Below are positions 5,618-13,650 of a stretch of 15,194 nucleotides of DNA, piece by piece; position 1 is the stretch's first letter; each line of letters begins with the position of its first letter. The translations under genes were made by a program, and so were the position numbers. The stretch spans positions 1-15,194 of the forward strand of contig CAMCTH010000033.1 of assembly GCA_945877965.1 (NCBI GenBank), read 5' to 3'. Below the pieces are notes generated by a model. The model was not told the origin of the DNA, did not search any database, and saw only the letters and a list, made by a program, of their open reading frames with translations. The DNA is from Planctomicrobium piriforme (GTDB lineage: Bacteria; Planctomycetota; Planctomycetia; Pirellulales; PNKZ01).

Positions 5618-7755
5618 TCGGAGGAATCCTGTTTGCGAGGAGGTGCGAGGACGGAGGCCGACCCGCTGGGCAACGGCGTGCGAAACAGAAAGGAATCGGA
5701 AGTAAGCAGCGCGGTGAGCAAGGCCCGATAGCTGCCGCCGCCGTCGACGTACGCCCGATCGGCTGTTTGCAGCGTCGCGGCGTCGGCAATCGTTTCGTTA
5801 CGACCGAAGTAATAGCGGAAGACGTGCCGGACGAAGACCTGGCGAACGCGCTCCGATTCCGCCAGACGCAACACCAGCTCGCGCGGATCTTTCACAGGTC
5901 CGTCCAAACGCGGATCGCCCGAGTCGGCGACCAGTCCGTGCGTCTCGAGCGGCGCTGCTTGCAGCACCGGCCCGAGCGGCTGCCCTTTCTTATCCACGTT
6001 TTGCGCCGTCGCCTCGCGATCGAGTACCATCTCGGCCGTGCGGAAGCGACCGTAGTGATCGAAGTTCTCGAACGGCAGCCCCAGATCGTCCATCCGTCGA
6101 TGGCATTTCCAACACCGCGCGTCGCGGGTCACTTGCAAACGGTCGCGAAACGTTCGATGAGGATCATCGGGCACCTGCGCAGCGACGCCGATCGGTAAGT
6201 CGGGGACCATACCGCCGAGCAACCGTTCGCGAATCCAGCGCCCGCGGCGAACCGGATCGTTATCGAAATTTGTGCTCCAAGCAATCAACCAACTCGGCTG
6301 CATCAAGATGCCGAGCCGCGTGTCGGGGGGCAACATCGCGGGCTGCTCGACCGGCCATTCCGTCAGACCGTACATCCCTTCGACGTCGACTTGTCCGCGG
6401 TTGTTGTGGGGGTTAGGAACGGCGGCCCGCTTCGCTACGTCCTTCTTGCGAGTCTCCTTGTCTTCGCCGAACGCAATGTTGACGAACGAGCGGGGCGTGG
6501 TGAGCAGTTGCTTCAACACCTCGCGGTCCTCCACCAAAACGTGCCGTACCAGCTGATCGGTGTCGGTCACATACTGGTGCGGCACGTACATTAAATCTTT
6601 GGGGCGATCCTTGAAGACGTTCGTCGCGTCGTCGTACCCGAAGTAGGCGTGAAAGAAACCGAGCAGCCGCGGCTTCTCGATTTTGGGATCAGCGAGAATC
6701 CGACGAACTTGCGCGGCGACTTGTTCGGCGGTCGCTAACTCCCCTTTCTCCGCGGCGTTGAACAGGCTCGGCTCTTTGCGTCCGACGAGCGCTAGGCTGA
6801 CGGCCAAGGCGATTTCACGCGGCGTCAGACGAGTTCGTCCCGGCTGAGTCGCCGAACCCAATTCGTATCGAAACATTGCATCGGCGCGGAGCAGCACGGC
6901 CGCCAACATCGTGCGCGCCGCTCCGGGCCGATCGCCCGCCGCGGCGCATTTTTCATACAGGCCGGTCAGTCGCGCGACTTCATCCTCCGCGGCCGGTCGT
7001 CCGAGCGCCAGGCGATACTGCGCGTGGATCGCGGCCGCCAGCTGTTGCGCCGTCGGCGTCGTCGCCGGGTCCATCAACGGCATGAACTCGCGAACCGTGT
7101 CGTTCTTCCCCCGCACCTTGCCGTCGACGATCTCGTAGGCCGATTGCCCTTCGACGATCGCCTCGGCGTTCCGCAGCAAGATTTCGGAACTCGGCTCATC
7201 GATGACGTACAGGGCCGCAAAGTCTTTGATGCCCCGTTCCGGGATCAATGAGAACGGCTGCACAAACCCCTGCGTACGACCGCGATAGACGTCGCGAACG
7301 AAGCCCAAGTAACCTTCCGGACTGAGCCGCCAGATGCGAGCCGGAGTTGCGGCGACCGATTTTACTTGGGGATCGAACAAAGCCTCGTGTGGCACCAGGT
7401 TTCCTTGGTGCGGTAAGCGCGGAGCCTGCGCGGCCGTATGCGTGGCAATCCAGGCGAGCGCGGCGCGCAGTTGGGTTGCGTCGGGGCGCGGTTCCCCTTC
7501 GGGCGGCATCAGGCCGTCGCGCAGTTGTTCGCCGATCACGGTCCACCGCGCCGCGTCGTCTTGATTGACATCGACGTTCGCAACATCATCATTCGCAACC
7601 GTCAGCAGATCGTCGAAGCGCACGTCACCTGCCTGCTTCTCCGCGCCATGACAGCGGACGCAATGCTGACGCAGCAGCGCGTGCGGCGAGGATTTTTGCT
7701 CCTCAGCGGGATCGCTTAGCGTCAGACAGACCAACATCAGGGCAGACCAGCTCAT
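5614..7755 (-). CDS. Cytochrome c / DUF1592-DUF1588-DUF1585 haem protein (copy A)
   Basis: This is a 713-residue exported protein. A short hydrophobic leader (1-14) precedes a planctomycete-type cytochrome c domain with CVRCH (C32, C35, H36) and GLMPPEG, where M83 is the likely second haem ligand. Next come a DUF1587-like start (LSPEGYLGFVRD, 144-154), a DUF1595-like helix pair (about 240-270), DUF1592 (about 290-375, FRYELG...LTPREIALAVS), DUF1588 (about 478-575, LGILMQPSWL, then CWKCH at 548-552 and FENFDHYGRFR), and DUF1585 (about 620-693). The two CxxCH motifs suggest up to two haems and electron transfer in the periplasm; the substrate is unknown. The start overlaps the hydrolase stop (ATGA, 7752-7755), and ctcc on the plus strand (ggag in the mRNA) lies 9 nt upstream. 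The stop overlaps the DUF1552 start. Copy B at 13651-15194 is a paralogue. Confidence 0.92.
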   Translation of the reverse strand: MSWSALMLVCLTLSDPAEEQKSSPHALLRQHCVRCHGAEKQAGDVRFDDLLTVANDDVANVDVNQDDAARWTVIGEQLRDGLMPPEGEPRPDATQLRAALAWIATHTAAQAPRLPHQGNLVPHEALFDPQVKSVAATPARIWRLSPEGYLGFVRDVYRGRTQGFVQPFSLIPERGIKDFAALYVIDEPSSEILLRNAEAIVEGQSAYEIVDGKVRGKNDTVREFMPLMDPATTPTAQQLAAAIHAQYRLALGRPAAEDEVARLTGLYEKCAAAGDRPGAARTMLAAVLLRADAMFRYELGSATQPGRTRLTPREIALAVSLALVGRKEPSLFNAAEKGELATAEQVAAQVRRILADPKIEKPRLLGFFHAYFGYDDATNVFKDRPKDLMYVPHQYVTDTDQLVRHVLVEDREVLKQLLTTPRSFVNIAFGEDKETRKKDVAKRAAVPNPHNNRGQVDVEGMYGLTEWPVEQPAMLPPDTRLGILMQPSWLIAWSTNFDNDPVRRGRWIRERLLGGMVPDLPIGVAAQVPDDPHRTFRDRLQVTRDARCWKCHRRMDDLGLPFENFDHYGRFRTAEMVLDREATAQNVDKKGQPLGPVLQAAPLETHGLVADSGDPRLDGPVKDPRELVLRLAESERVRQVFVRHVFRYYFGRNETIADAATLQTADRAYVDGGGSYRALLTALLTSDSFLFRTPLPSGSASVLAPPRKQDSSE

Positions 7756-8984
7756 GGCGACTCGCTCCGCTCGCGGACGATCAAGGTATGCAACATCGAG
7801 AACGACTCGACGCCGTCGGCCCCATGGACGAGGGCGTACACCGGATGAATGCCCGGCTCGAACGACGCCGTGAACTCGGCCTCGAGCCCATCACGTTCTT
7901 CCAACAACCTCTCGCCGTCGTACAAGCCGATCTTCACCGGCGACGGCGACTTCGCGACGACGCGAATCTTAACGGGAGTCTTGGGCGGGTGGGCGATGAA
8001 CTCCTGACCGTCGCCCAGCCCCGGTGGCTCCACGATCTGCACGCTCTTGTCACCGCTAACAAATGCCCGCCACGCGTGAGCCGTGCGTTCGTCCGGCAGC
8101 CAAACTCGCGCCGACGGCTCACCGCGGAATTCGTTCGCCGCCACGACCGGGCCCGCCCGCCGTTTCTCGCTCCAACCTGAGGCGTCTCCCAGCCAAGCCT
8201 CGCTCAGCGGAAAGTCGCGGAGTTCGCCGGGGGCGCCGCTCGGCGAACTCTCCGGCAAGCGGCGACGGATCACCGCGTCGAAGAAGGGGATGGCGATGTT
8301 GTTCGCCTTGGCGAACTCGTGGCCGCGCCCCCACTGGACGGCGACGCCCCACAGCGCCCCGGCCCCGCGATGAGTCGGATGGGCCGTCATGATCTTCTGC
8401 ATTTGCCCGCCGTCTTTTTCGCCGAAGACCGTGATAAACGGGATGCCGCGCAGGGTCGGTTCGTCCGGCGGCGATTCGAGACAGACCGGCGCGACGGCTA
8501 AGGCCCGTTCGGGAAGCAGTTTCGCGAAAGATCGTGAGTAACCGCCGCCGCGCGACGTGCCGATCGCGCAGAACGGGGCGTGATTCAACTCCGGCCGCTC
8601 GCTTCGCTTCGCGAATTCTTCGAGCGCGGCAACGAATGTCGTTGCGAACTCTTTGCCGTTTACGCCGTCGTAGTTCGCCGTCAGATAAGCGAATCGCCAG
8701 AGTCGGCACGCTTCGTGCCAGTGCTTCAGCACGGGCGGCTCTTTGGATGAAGGGCTGAACGGATTGAAGATCAGCCCGCGGACCGGCCGCGCCTCCGACG
8801 GGATCCACAACGAGTATTCGACCGTCTCAAGGGACGGATCGCCGATGACCGGCGGTTTCTTCCGCGGCGACTCCAGTGTCACCGCATCTGTCAAATAGAC
8901 GTCCTCCGCCGTGGCGACCGAGGCCGCGCAACCGAACAAGCACAGTGCTGCGAGCAGGCGCATCATCGTTCGGTTCCATTTCAT
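7752..8984 (-). CDS. Secreted alpha/beta hydrolase with C-terminal Ig-like domain
   Basis: The 410-residue reading starts at ATG 8984. The frame stays open to 9155, but those codons lie inside the PQQ-like gene in another frame. The 8984 start gives both a Sec signal peptide (hydrophobic 8-26, ending SVATA) and a 4-bp ATGA overlap with the upstream stop. The core is an alpha/beta-hydrolase fold: RGLIFNPFSP (69-78), nucleophile elbow GTSRG with S144, FGEKDGGQ with probable acid D191, and GRGHEF with probable base H222. Residues about 335-405 look like an Ig-like beta sandwich (VKIRVVAKSPSPVKIGLYDG, then GIHPVYALVHGADG). It is probably an esterase- or deacetylase-like enzyme on an extracytoplasmic substrate, which I cannot name. 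It is the only gene in the array with an evident catalytic triad. Coupled junctions on both sides tie it to its neighbours. Confidence 0.8.
   Translation of the reverse strand: MKWNRTMMRLLAALCLFGCAASVATAEDVYLTDAVTLESPRKKPPVIGDPSLETVEYSLWIPSEARPVRGLIFNPFSPSSKEPPVLKHWHEACRLWRFAYLTANYDGVNGKEFATTFVAALEEFAKRSERPELNHAPFCAIGTSRGGGYSRSFAKLLPERALAVAPVCLESPPDEPTLRGIPFITVFGEKDGGQMQKIMTAHPTHRGAGALWGVAVQWGRGHEFAKANNIAIPFFDAVIRRRLPESSPSGAPGELRDFPLSEAWLGDASGWSEKRRAGPVVAANEFRGEPSARVWLPDERTAHAWRAFVSGDKSVQIVEPPGLGDGQEFIAHPPKTPVKIRVVAKSPSPVKIGLYDGERLLEERDGLEAEFTASFEPGIHPVYALVHGADGVESFSMLHTLIVRERSESP
7765..7768 (-). promoter_or_regulatory. Ribosome binding site of haem protein copy A
   Basis: The mRNA reads ggag 9 nt before the ATG at 7755, inside the end of the hydrolase gene. 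It supports that start together with the ATGA overlap. Confidence 0.5.
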
Positions 8985-10651
8985 ACAGGTCGGCGGAGAT
9001 CGTAACAGACGACTTGGCCTTGCCAGGTGCGCATCAGGAATCGTCCATCGACGTAGGCCAACTCGATGAACTTCTCGTAGGCGGTCGTGTTGTGGTGCGG
9101 CGGCTTCCAGCGCGAGCCGAGCCGGCGGACTTGCTTTGGATCGATCGTCACCCATTGTAAGGTCGAGCGATCGCTATGAGCGGCATCGGGGATGTTCAGC
9201 ATCCGATCTTCGACGAGCCAGAATTGACCCAGAATGCCGTTCTGTGGGTTGTCCGTCGTGGGGTGGCCGAACTCCTCGGCTTGCGACGAGTAAAGAATCG
9301 TCCCCGTCTCTTCCTCCAGAATGTGGAAATAGCAGGACGATCGTTGCGGATCGTGCGTATGCCCCTGCGTGAAGTAATAGACTCGTTCGTCGCGGATCAG
9401 CACCCGCCGCATGGCACAAATGTCCATGTGGTTCTCGAACCAGAACGGAGCAAGATCGGGAACTTCCCACGCCCGCTCGGCTCCGGCAGGCGTGAGGTGG
9501 TACGCGGCGATGCGACCCCACGATTGTCCCGGCTTCTTGGCGGTGTCGGTGGCTGATTTCACGTTGACCATCACGTGATTGTCCGACGGTGACAAAGGGT
9601 AGTAGACCGGCTCCAATCCCGTCACGGTCCACAATACGCGGCCGTCCTGTGGATCGATGAGCCGCAGTTCACCTTGAATCGTCGCCACTAGGACAAACTG
9701 CTTGTCGCGATGCGTCCACACGGCGGGAGTCGCGAATCGGCTGGTCGCCGCCGGCACTTCCCAAAGTGTTTCGCCCGTCTTCACGTTCATTCCGCGTAGA
9801 CCGACGTCGTGCTTCGTTCCGAATTGGGGCACGACCAACACGCCGCCCGCGACGATGGGCGAGGCCCCCATTCCTTCGCCGCCGGGTAAAGCGTTGCGGG
9901 CCTTGAGGAGTTTTGTTTTCAACGCCGCTGCGGCTTGGGCCGGCGAACTCGTCGCGTCTTCCCAGAGTTTCTTGCCGGTGCCCGCATCGTAGCAATACAC
10001 TCGCCCGGTCGAACCGAGACTCAGCACGCGCCCGTCGTGGTAGACGGGAGTGCCATGGAACTGCAACCGCTTGCCGGAGTACCGGTTTAATCCTTGGTTC
10101 GCTTCAACCGTCTTCCACACCGTCTTGCCGGTGCGCACATCGACGGCCAGTGTGAAGTCATCGGCGTCGAGTGCCGCGTTTCGTCGGATGGCTTCGAGTT
10201 GTTCTCCGCGGAACTTTCCGATGCCGGCAAGAACGTGCGGCGATTGATCGGCCCAGACCTCACCGCAAGGCCGAAACGAACTGGCGAACACTTTCCCTTC
10301 GGCCACGATCAAGCCGGAGGCCGACCCGGGATGCGTAGTCGCATCGGCTAGGTGACTGAGATAGCCGGAACTGCTTCCCTTCGCGAAACCAAGATCATGC
10401 TCTTCGCTCACCCAGGCTTGTTTCGCTTGCGCCAGATCTTCGACAAGCTTCACGCCGTAGCGGCGCGGATTGAAATTGCCAAACGGCCCGTTCTCTTGGG
10501 GCCATGCCGCGGCAGGGTCGCCAACGTCGCTCGTCGCAGCGCGGAGGGAACCGGGCAGCGCTGCCGCAGCCGCTCCATAAGCGGTCAAATGCAGCCATTC
10601 GCGGCGACTCACGCCTGCACGCCCCATCGATTCATCGCCGGTGTTCATCAT
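8981..10651 (-). CDS. Tat-exported PQQ-like beta-propeller protein
   Basis: This 556-residue protein begins with a twin-arginine leader (SRREWLHL at 15-22, then an alanine-rich hydrophobic stretch to about 39). The rest is a propeller of PQQ-type repeats, each with a (D/N)xxTGxxLW-like turn. Examples are VDVRTGKTVWK (170-180), CYDAGTGKKLWED (220-232), GMNVKTGETLWEV (287-299) and LIDPQDGRVLWTV (331-343). Such repeats occur in PQQ dehydrogenases and in many planctomycete propellers that bind no cofactor. I see no clear dehydrogenase Cys-Cys pair or PQQ ligand set, so catalysis is uncertain. Two Mets at 10651 and 10648 are possible starts, and an internal Met at 10627 would still keep the leader. 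The gap to the upstream DUF1501 gene is 22 bp. The stop overlaps the hydrolase start as ATGA (8981-8984). Confidence 0.88.
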   Translation of the reverse strand: MMNTGDESMGRAGVSRREWLHLTAYGAAAAALPGSLRAATSDVGDPAAAWPQENGPFGNFNPRRYGVKLVEDLAQAKQAWVSEEHDLGFAKGSSSGYLSHLADATTHPGSASGLIVAEGKVFASSFRPCGEVWADQSPHVLAGIGKFRGEQLEAIRRNAALDADDFTLAVDVRTGKTVWKTVEANQGLNRYSGKRLQFHGTPVYHDGRVLSLGSTGRVYCYDAGTGKKLWEDATSSPAQAAAALKTKLLKARNALPGGEGMGASPIVAGGVLVVPQFGTKHDVGLRGMNVKTGETLWEVPAATSRFATPAVWTHRDKQFVLVATIQGELRLIDPQDGRVLWTVTGLEPVYYPLSPSDNHVMVNVKSATDTAKKPGQSWGRIAAYHLTPAGAERAWEVPDLAPFWFENHMDICAMRRVLIRDERVYYFTQGHTHDPQRSSCYFHILEEETGTILYSSQAEEFGHPTTDNPQNGILGQFWLVEDRMLNIPDAAHSDRSTLQWVTIDPKQVRRLGSRWKPPHHNTTAYEKFIELAYVDGRFLMRTWQGQVVCYDLRRPV

Positions 10652-10673
10652 CGTTCTCAGGCTTGCGTGGCAA

Positions 10674-12182
10674 TTAGAACAACTCTGGGATCAGGCGCCC
10701 TTGCTGGGCCCGCTGTTGAAGTTTCGCGGGGACGGATCCATCGAGTCGCATGCGGCCGACGTCGAACATCGTGTGCAGGATCGTCGCATGAAAATCGGCG
10801 ATCGTCGTCGGCTCGCCGGCCGGTTCGCCGCCGCGACGATCGGACTGTCCGATCACCTGCCCATGCCGGAGTCCGCCGCCGGCGAAGACTAGCGGACAAA
10901 TGTTCGGCCAGTGATGGCGACCGAGCTTGGCGTCGAGACTCGGCGTGCGGCCGAATTCGCCCGTGATGACGAGCAGAATCTTCTCGCTCAGCCCACGTTG
11001 TTCGACATCGTCCAAGAACGCCGCCACGCCGTGATCGAGCGGCGGCGCGAGCACGCTCATCCCCTCCGGCATGTTCGGAATGTTCTTGCGGGCATGAAAA
11101 TCCCAGTTGCCGTGGATGACGCTGACGAACCCGCAACCGGCCTCGCATAGCCGCCGAGCTAACAGCAGTTGCCGCCCAAGCGAGATGCCGATCGACGGGC
11201 CGTTGCGTTCGAACTGCGAGTTGACGTCGCAGCGATAGTTGCGAAACCGCTCCGTATCGTACGCGGCCAGAGTTCGCGGATCTTCGCGCTGCAGGTCGAG
11301 CGCTTGTCGCATCGAGCCGCTACGGAGCATCTCCACGGCTTGACGGTGATAGGGATCGAGTGAGGCCGAGGAGTCGGCCAGATCGAGTCGACGGCGGAGA
11401 TTGTCGAATTGCCGGAGCAGATCGAGGCGTTCATCGAGCCGGCGGTCGGCGACCCGTTGTTCGAGATCGTCGAGAAACGGATTCAGAGTTACGTCGCCGT
11501 CGGGATTGTTACGAGCTTTTTTGTTCGTCGAAGCACCAGGGATTTCGACCTGGGTCTCGAACGGCGCGTAGGACGCTCCGAGCCAAGCCGGTTGTAGGCC
11601 CTGCACGACCGCCTCATACGAGCCGGCGAAACCGACGCCGCCTTCCGCATGTTTCGTCGTCGGTGAAATCAGAGCGTGACGCAACATGCCGGTTTGCGGG
11701 TTCACCGGCCCTGCCAGCCGCGCGTAGGCCGACCCGATTCCCGGTTCGTTGATCGGCTTGCCGTCTTGGGCGTCGAGATCGGCGGTGAGCAACTGCTTGG
11801 CCGCGCCGCTATGCTCGGCATGCTGCACCTGAAACGAGCGCACGACCGAAAGCCGATGGGCCCGCTCGGCCAGTTTCGGCAAGTACGTTGCGAAACGAAC
11901 GCCGGCGAGGCTCGTCGCTAGATGACCCGCCAAGCTGGTCGACGTGCCGGGGCCGTCGGGCTTCGGGTCGAACGTTTCGTATTGGCTCGGACCGCCGGAG
12001 AGAAAGAGCAACACGATCGCTCGATCGCGCAGGTAACTGCCGCCGGGACTCGCCTGCGCCGCGACGCGCAGTCGATCGGCGAGCGTCAAGGCCCCGCCCC
12101 CGAGCGCCCCGACGCGCAAGAAGTCGCGGCGACGAAGGCCGTCGCAACCGTGGGCACCGGCGGAGGTGAGAATGTTTAGCAT
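10674..12182 (-). CDS. DUF1501 family Tat-exported protein
   Basis: This is a full-length DUF1501 protein, 502 residues from ATG 12182. A TTG at 12212 in the same frame would add ten residues but has no support. The twin-arginine leader is LRRRDFLRVG (16-25), followed by a glycine/alanine stretch. The mature protein opens with IVLLFLSGGPSQYETFDPKP, the family's first hallmark and a likely metal-site region by analogy to the alkaline-phosphatase-like fold. It ends with GNWDFHAR, ITGEFGRTPSLD, GRHHWPNICP and FAGGGLRHGQVIGQSD. Activity is unknown. A 51-bp gap holding a strong inverted repeat separates it from the upstream DUF1552 gene, and 22 bp separate it from the PQQ-like gene downstream. The partial protein at 1-672 is a diverged paralogue on the other strand. 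Confidence 0.92.
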   Translation of the reverse strand: MLNILTSAGAHGCDGLRRRDFLRVGALGGGALTLADRLRVAAQASPGGSYLRDRAIVLLFLSGGPSQYETFDPKPDGPGTSTSLAGHLATSLAGVRFATYLPKLAERAHRLSVVRSFQVQHAEHSGAAKQLLTADLDAQDGKPINEPGIGSAYARLAGPVNPQTGMLRHALISPTTKHAEGGVGFAGSYEAVVQGLQPAWLGASYAPFETQVEIPGASTNKKARNNPDGDVTLNPFLDDLEQRVADRRLDERLDLLRQFDNLRRRLDLADSSASLDPYHRQAVEMLRSGSMRQALDLQREDPRTLAAYDTERFRNYRCDVNSQFERNGPSIGISLGRQLLLARRLCEAGCGFVSVIHGNWDFHARKNIPNMPEGMSVLAPPLDHGVAAFLDDVEQRGLSEKILLVITGEFGRTPSLDAKLGRHHWPNICPLVFAGGGLRHGQVIGQSDRRGGEPAGEPTTIADFHATILHTMFDVGRMRLDGSVPAKLQQRAQQGRLIPELF

Positions 12183-12212
12183 GGCACGAGTACTCGACTT
12201 CGGAAGGACCAA

Positions 12213-12240
12213 GGCCTGACTGAACCCGTTCAGTTAGGCC
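12213..12240. repeat. Intercistronic inverted repeat (stem-loop)
   Basis: ggcctgactgaac (12213-12225) pairs with gttcagttaggcc (12228-12240), leaving a 2-nt spacer. Twelve of 13 positions are complementary; the exception is position 6. The arm next to the DUF1552 gene includes its stop codon (12234-12236). No U-run follows on the minus-strand transcript, so this is not a classical Rho-independent terminator. An mRNA-processing, attenuating or protein-binding site are alternatives. Confidence 0.6.
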
Positions 12241-13631
12241 AGCAATTCTTCCAACGGCCCGTATTGGTCGAAGTCTTTGAGCGTCGGGTCGGGCATGCCG
12301 AAGTGATCGCGGGTCGAGCCGGCCAGATTCAACAGCGTGACGTACAGGTTGGCCGTCGTGCGATGTCCCTTCTGCGCATAGCCCGGGTAGTCGACGTATC
12401 GGCCCGTGCGGAGCTTGCCCCCCATGTCGCCTAGCACGACCATCGGCCACTCCCAACAGCGGCTATGGTGCCCTTCGGCGCCGTCGCTGAGATAGACGAT
12501 CACCGTGTTGTCGAGCATCGTGCCGTCCCCTTCCGGCACCGCTTCGAGCTTCCGGCAGAGGCCCGCGATCAGGTCGAAATGGTAGCGGCGAATGATGCCG
12601 TACAGGTCGGCCCAGGTCTTGCCTTGGTAGCTGCCGCCGTGGCCGATCGAGTGTTTGTCGATGTTGAGCCCGAGGCCTTTGAACGTGATGTCAAAGTCGC
12701 CGATGCCCGCGGCCGACGAAAGCGTCAGCACGTTCGTCAGTCCGCAAATGAGGGCCGCCGCCCCCAGATCGAACTGCGCATCGAGGCGATCGGTCTCGCT
12801 TTCGCTCTTGTACTTGTCGGTCGGCGTCGGGCCTTTCTCGCGGAGCGTATGCTGGATTTCGTTCAGCTTGCTCTGGCGATCGCGGAGCGTTTCGAACGTT
12901 TCCAGATAGGCGTCGAACTGTTCGCGCTCGGGCCCCGCGAGGTTCGCTTTCGCCTGCTTCACGTCGTCGCGTAGGAAATCGAGGACGTTCGCTTTGGCGG
13001 CGAACTCTTGCTTGGCGGAGCCTTCGGCCACGCTGCCGAAGAGCGTGCCGTAGGCGATGTCGGGCCGGCACATCGTCGGGATCGCTTTGTTCGGCCCCCA
13101 GGCAGAAATACTGTAGACGAGATTGTTTTCCAACCGCTTCGAGATGCCGAGCCCCAGATGGGGAAAGATGCCGCCGAGGTGCTTGGCCAGCGCGCCGTCG
13201 ATCGTTTCGCCTTCGATCGCCATGCTTTCGCCCTTGGCTCCGCTTCCCGAGCCGAACGCTCCGAGCGCTTGGAAATTGTTCGAGTGACCGCCGCCGCAGA
13301 TTCGACCCGAGAGGCCGTTGACGATCGTGAGTTTGTTCTTCCACGGGGCGATTGGTTCCAGGGAAAAAGGAAGATCGCGATCGGCGAGGGGGACGTCGAT
13401 GAACTCGGCGGGACTGTTCAGCGGCCGTTGCTCGCGCGGTTTACGCGTCACGCCACTGGGGGCCATTTGCTCGGGCCGGACGCCGTTACTCTCGACGACG
13501 AAGACGAACCGCTTGGCCGCGATCGGTCGCCCTGCCGCTTGGGCCTGCAAGCGCGACAGGATCGGAGCCAGCAGCGTGGCGCCTGCGGAGAGGCCGAGCG
13601 TTTTCAACGCCTCGCGACGATCGACGAACAT
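12234..13631 (-). CDS. DUF1552 family Tat-exported protein (copy B)
   Basis: This 465-residue paralogue of the protein at 4226-5617 matches it through most of its length. Shared blocks include a twin-arginine-type leader (DRREALKTLG, 4-13), KRFVFVVESNGVRP, a charged helix with ERxxxDxYLExFExLRDRQ, the stretch EGDGTMLDxTVIVYLSD, WPMVVLGDMGGKLR, HRTTANLYVTLL and a closing DxDQxGPLxELL. Differences include GGGHSNNFQALGAFGSGSG in place of the Cys-containing segment of copy A, and YLSDGAEGHH in place of YLSDSGDSHH. The ATG at 13631 has a strong ribosome binding site (aaggag, 6 nt upstream), the best in the array. The upstream haem-protein gene ends 19 bp before it, so here the pair is adjacent rather than overlapping. 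Confidence 0.92.
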   Translation of the reverse strand: MFVDRREALKTLGLSAGATLLAPILSRLQAQAAGRPIAAKRFVFVVESNGVRPEQMAPSGVTRKPREQRPLNSPAEFIDVPLADRDLPFSLEPIAPWKNKLTIVNGLSGRICGGGHSNNFQALGAFGSGSGAKGESMAIEGETIDGALAKHLGGIFPHLGLGISKRLENNLVYSISAWGPNKAIPTMCRPDIAYGTLFGSVAEGSAKQEFAAKANVLDFLRDDVKQAKANLAGPEREQFDAYLETFETLRDRQSKLNEIQHTLREKGPTPTDKYKSESETDRLDAQFDLGAAALICGLTNVLTLSSAAGIGDFDITFKGLGLNIDKHSIGHGGSYQGKTWADLYGIIRRYHFDLIAGLCRKLEAVPEGDGTMLDNTVIVYLSDGAEGHHSRCWEWPMVVLGDMGGKLRTGRYVDYPGYAQKGHRTTANLYVTLLNLAGSTRDHFGMPDPTLKDFDQYGPLEELLA

Positions 13632-13637
13632 GGCAGA

Positions 13638-13643
13638 CTCCTT
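13638..13643 (-). promoter_or_regulatory. Ribosome binding site of DUF1552 copy B
   Basis: The mRNA reads aaggag with a 6-nt spacer to ATG 13631. It is a near-consensus Shine-Dalgarno sequence in an otherwise weak-RBS locus and fixes the start. Confidence 0.7.
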
Positions 13644-13650
13644 GCCGGAA

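Noticed and set aside
8985..9155. N-terminal extension of the hydrolase gene to 9155
   Set aside because: These 57 codons overlap the PQQ-like gene in another frame and would bury the signal peptide. The ATG at 8984 gives an ATGA overlap and a proper leader.
12183..12212. TTG start for the DUF1501 protein at 12212
   Set aside because: It would add ten unrelated residues before the Tat leader. ATG at 12182 places the twin arginines at a normal distance.
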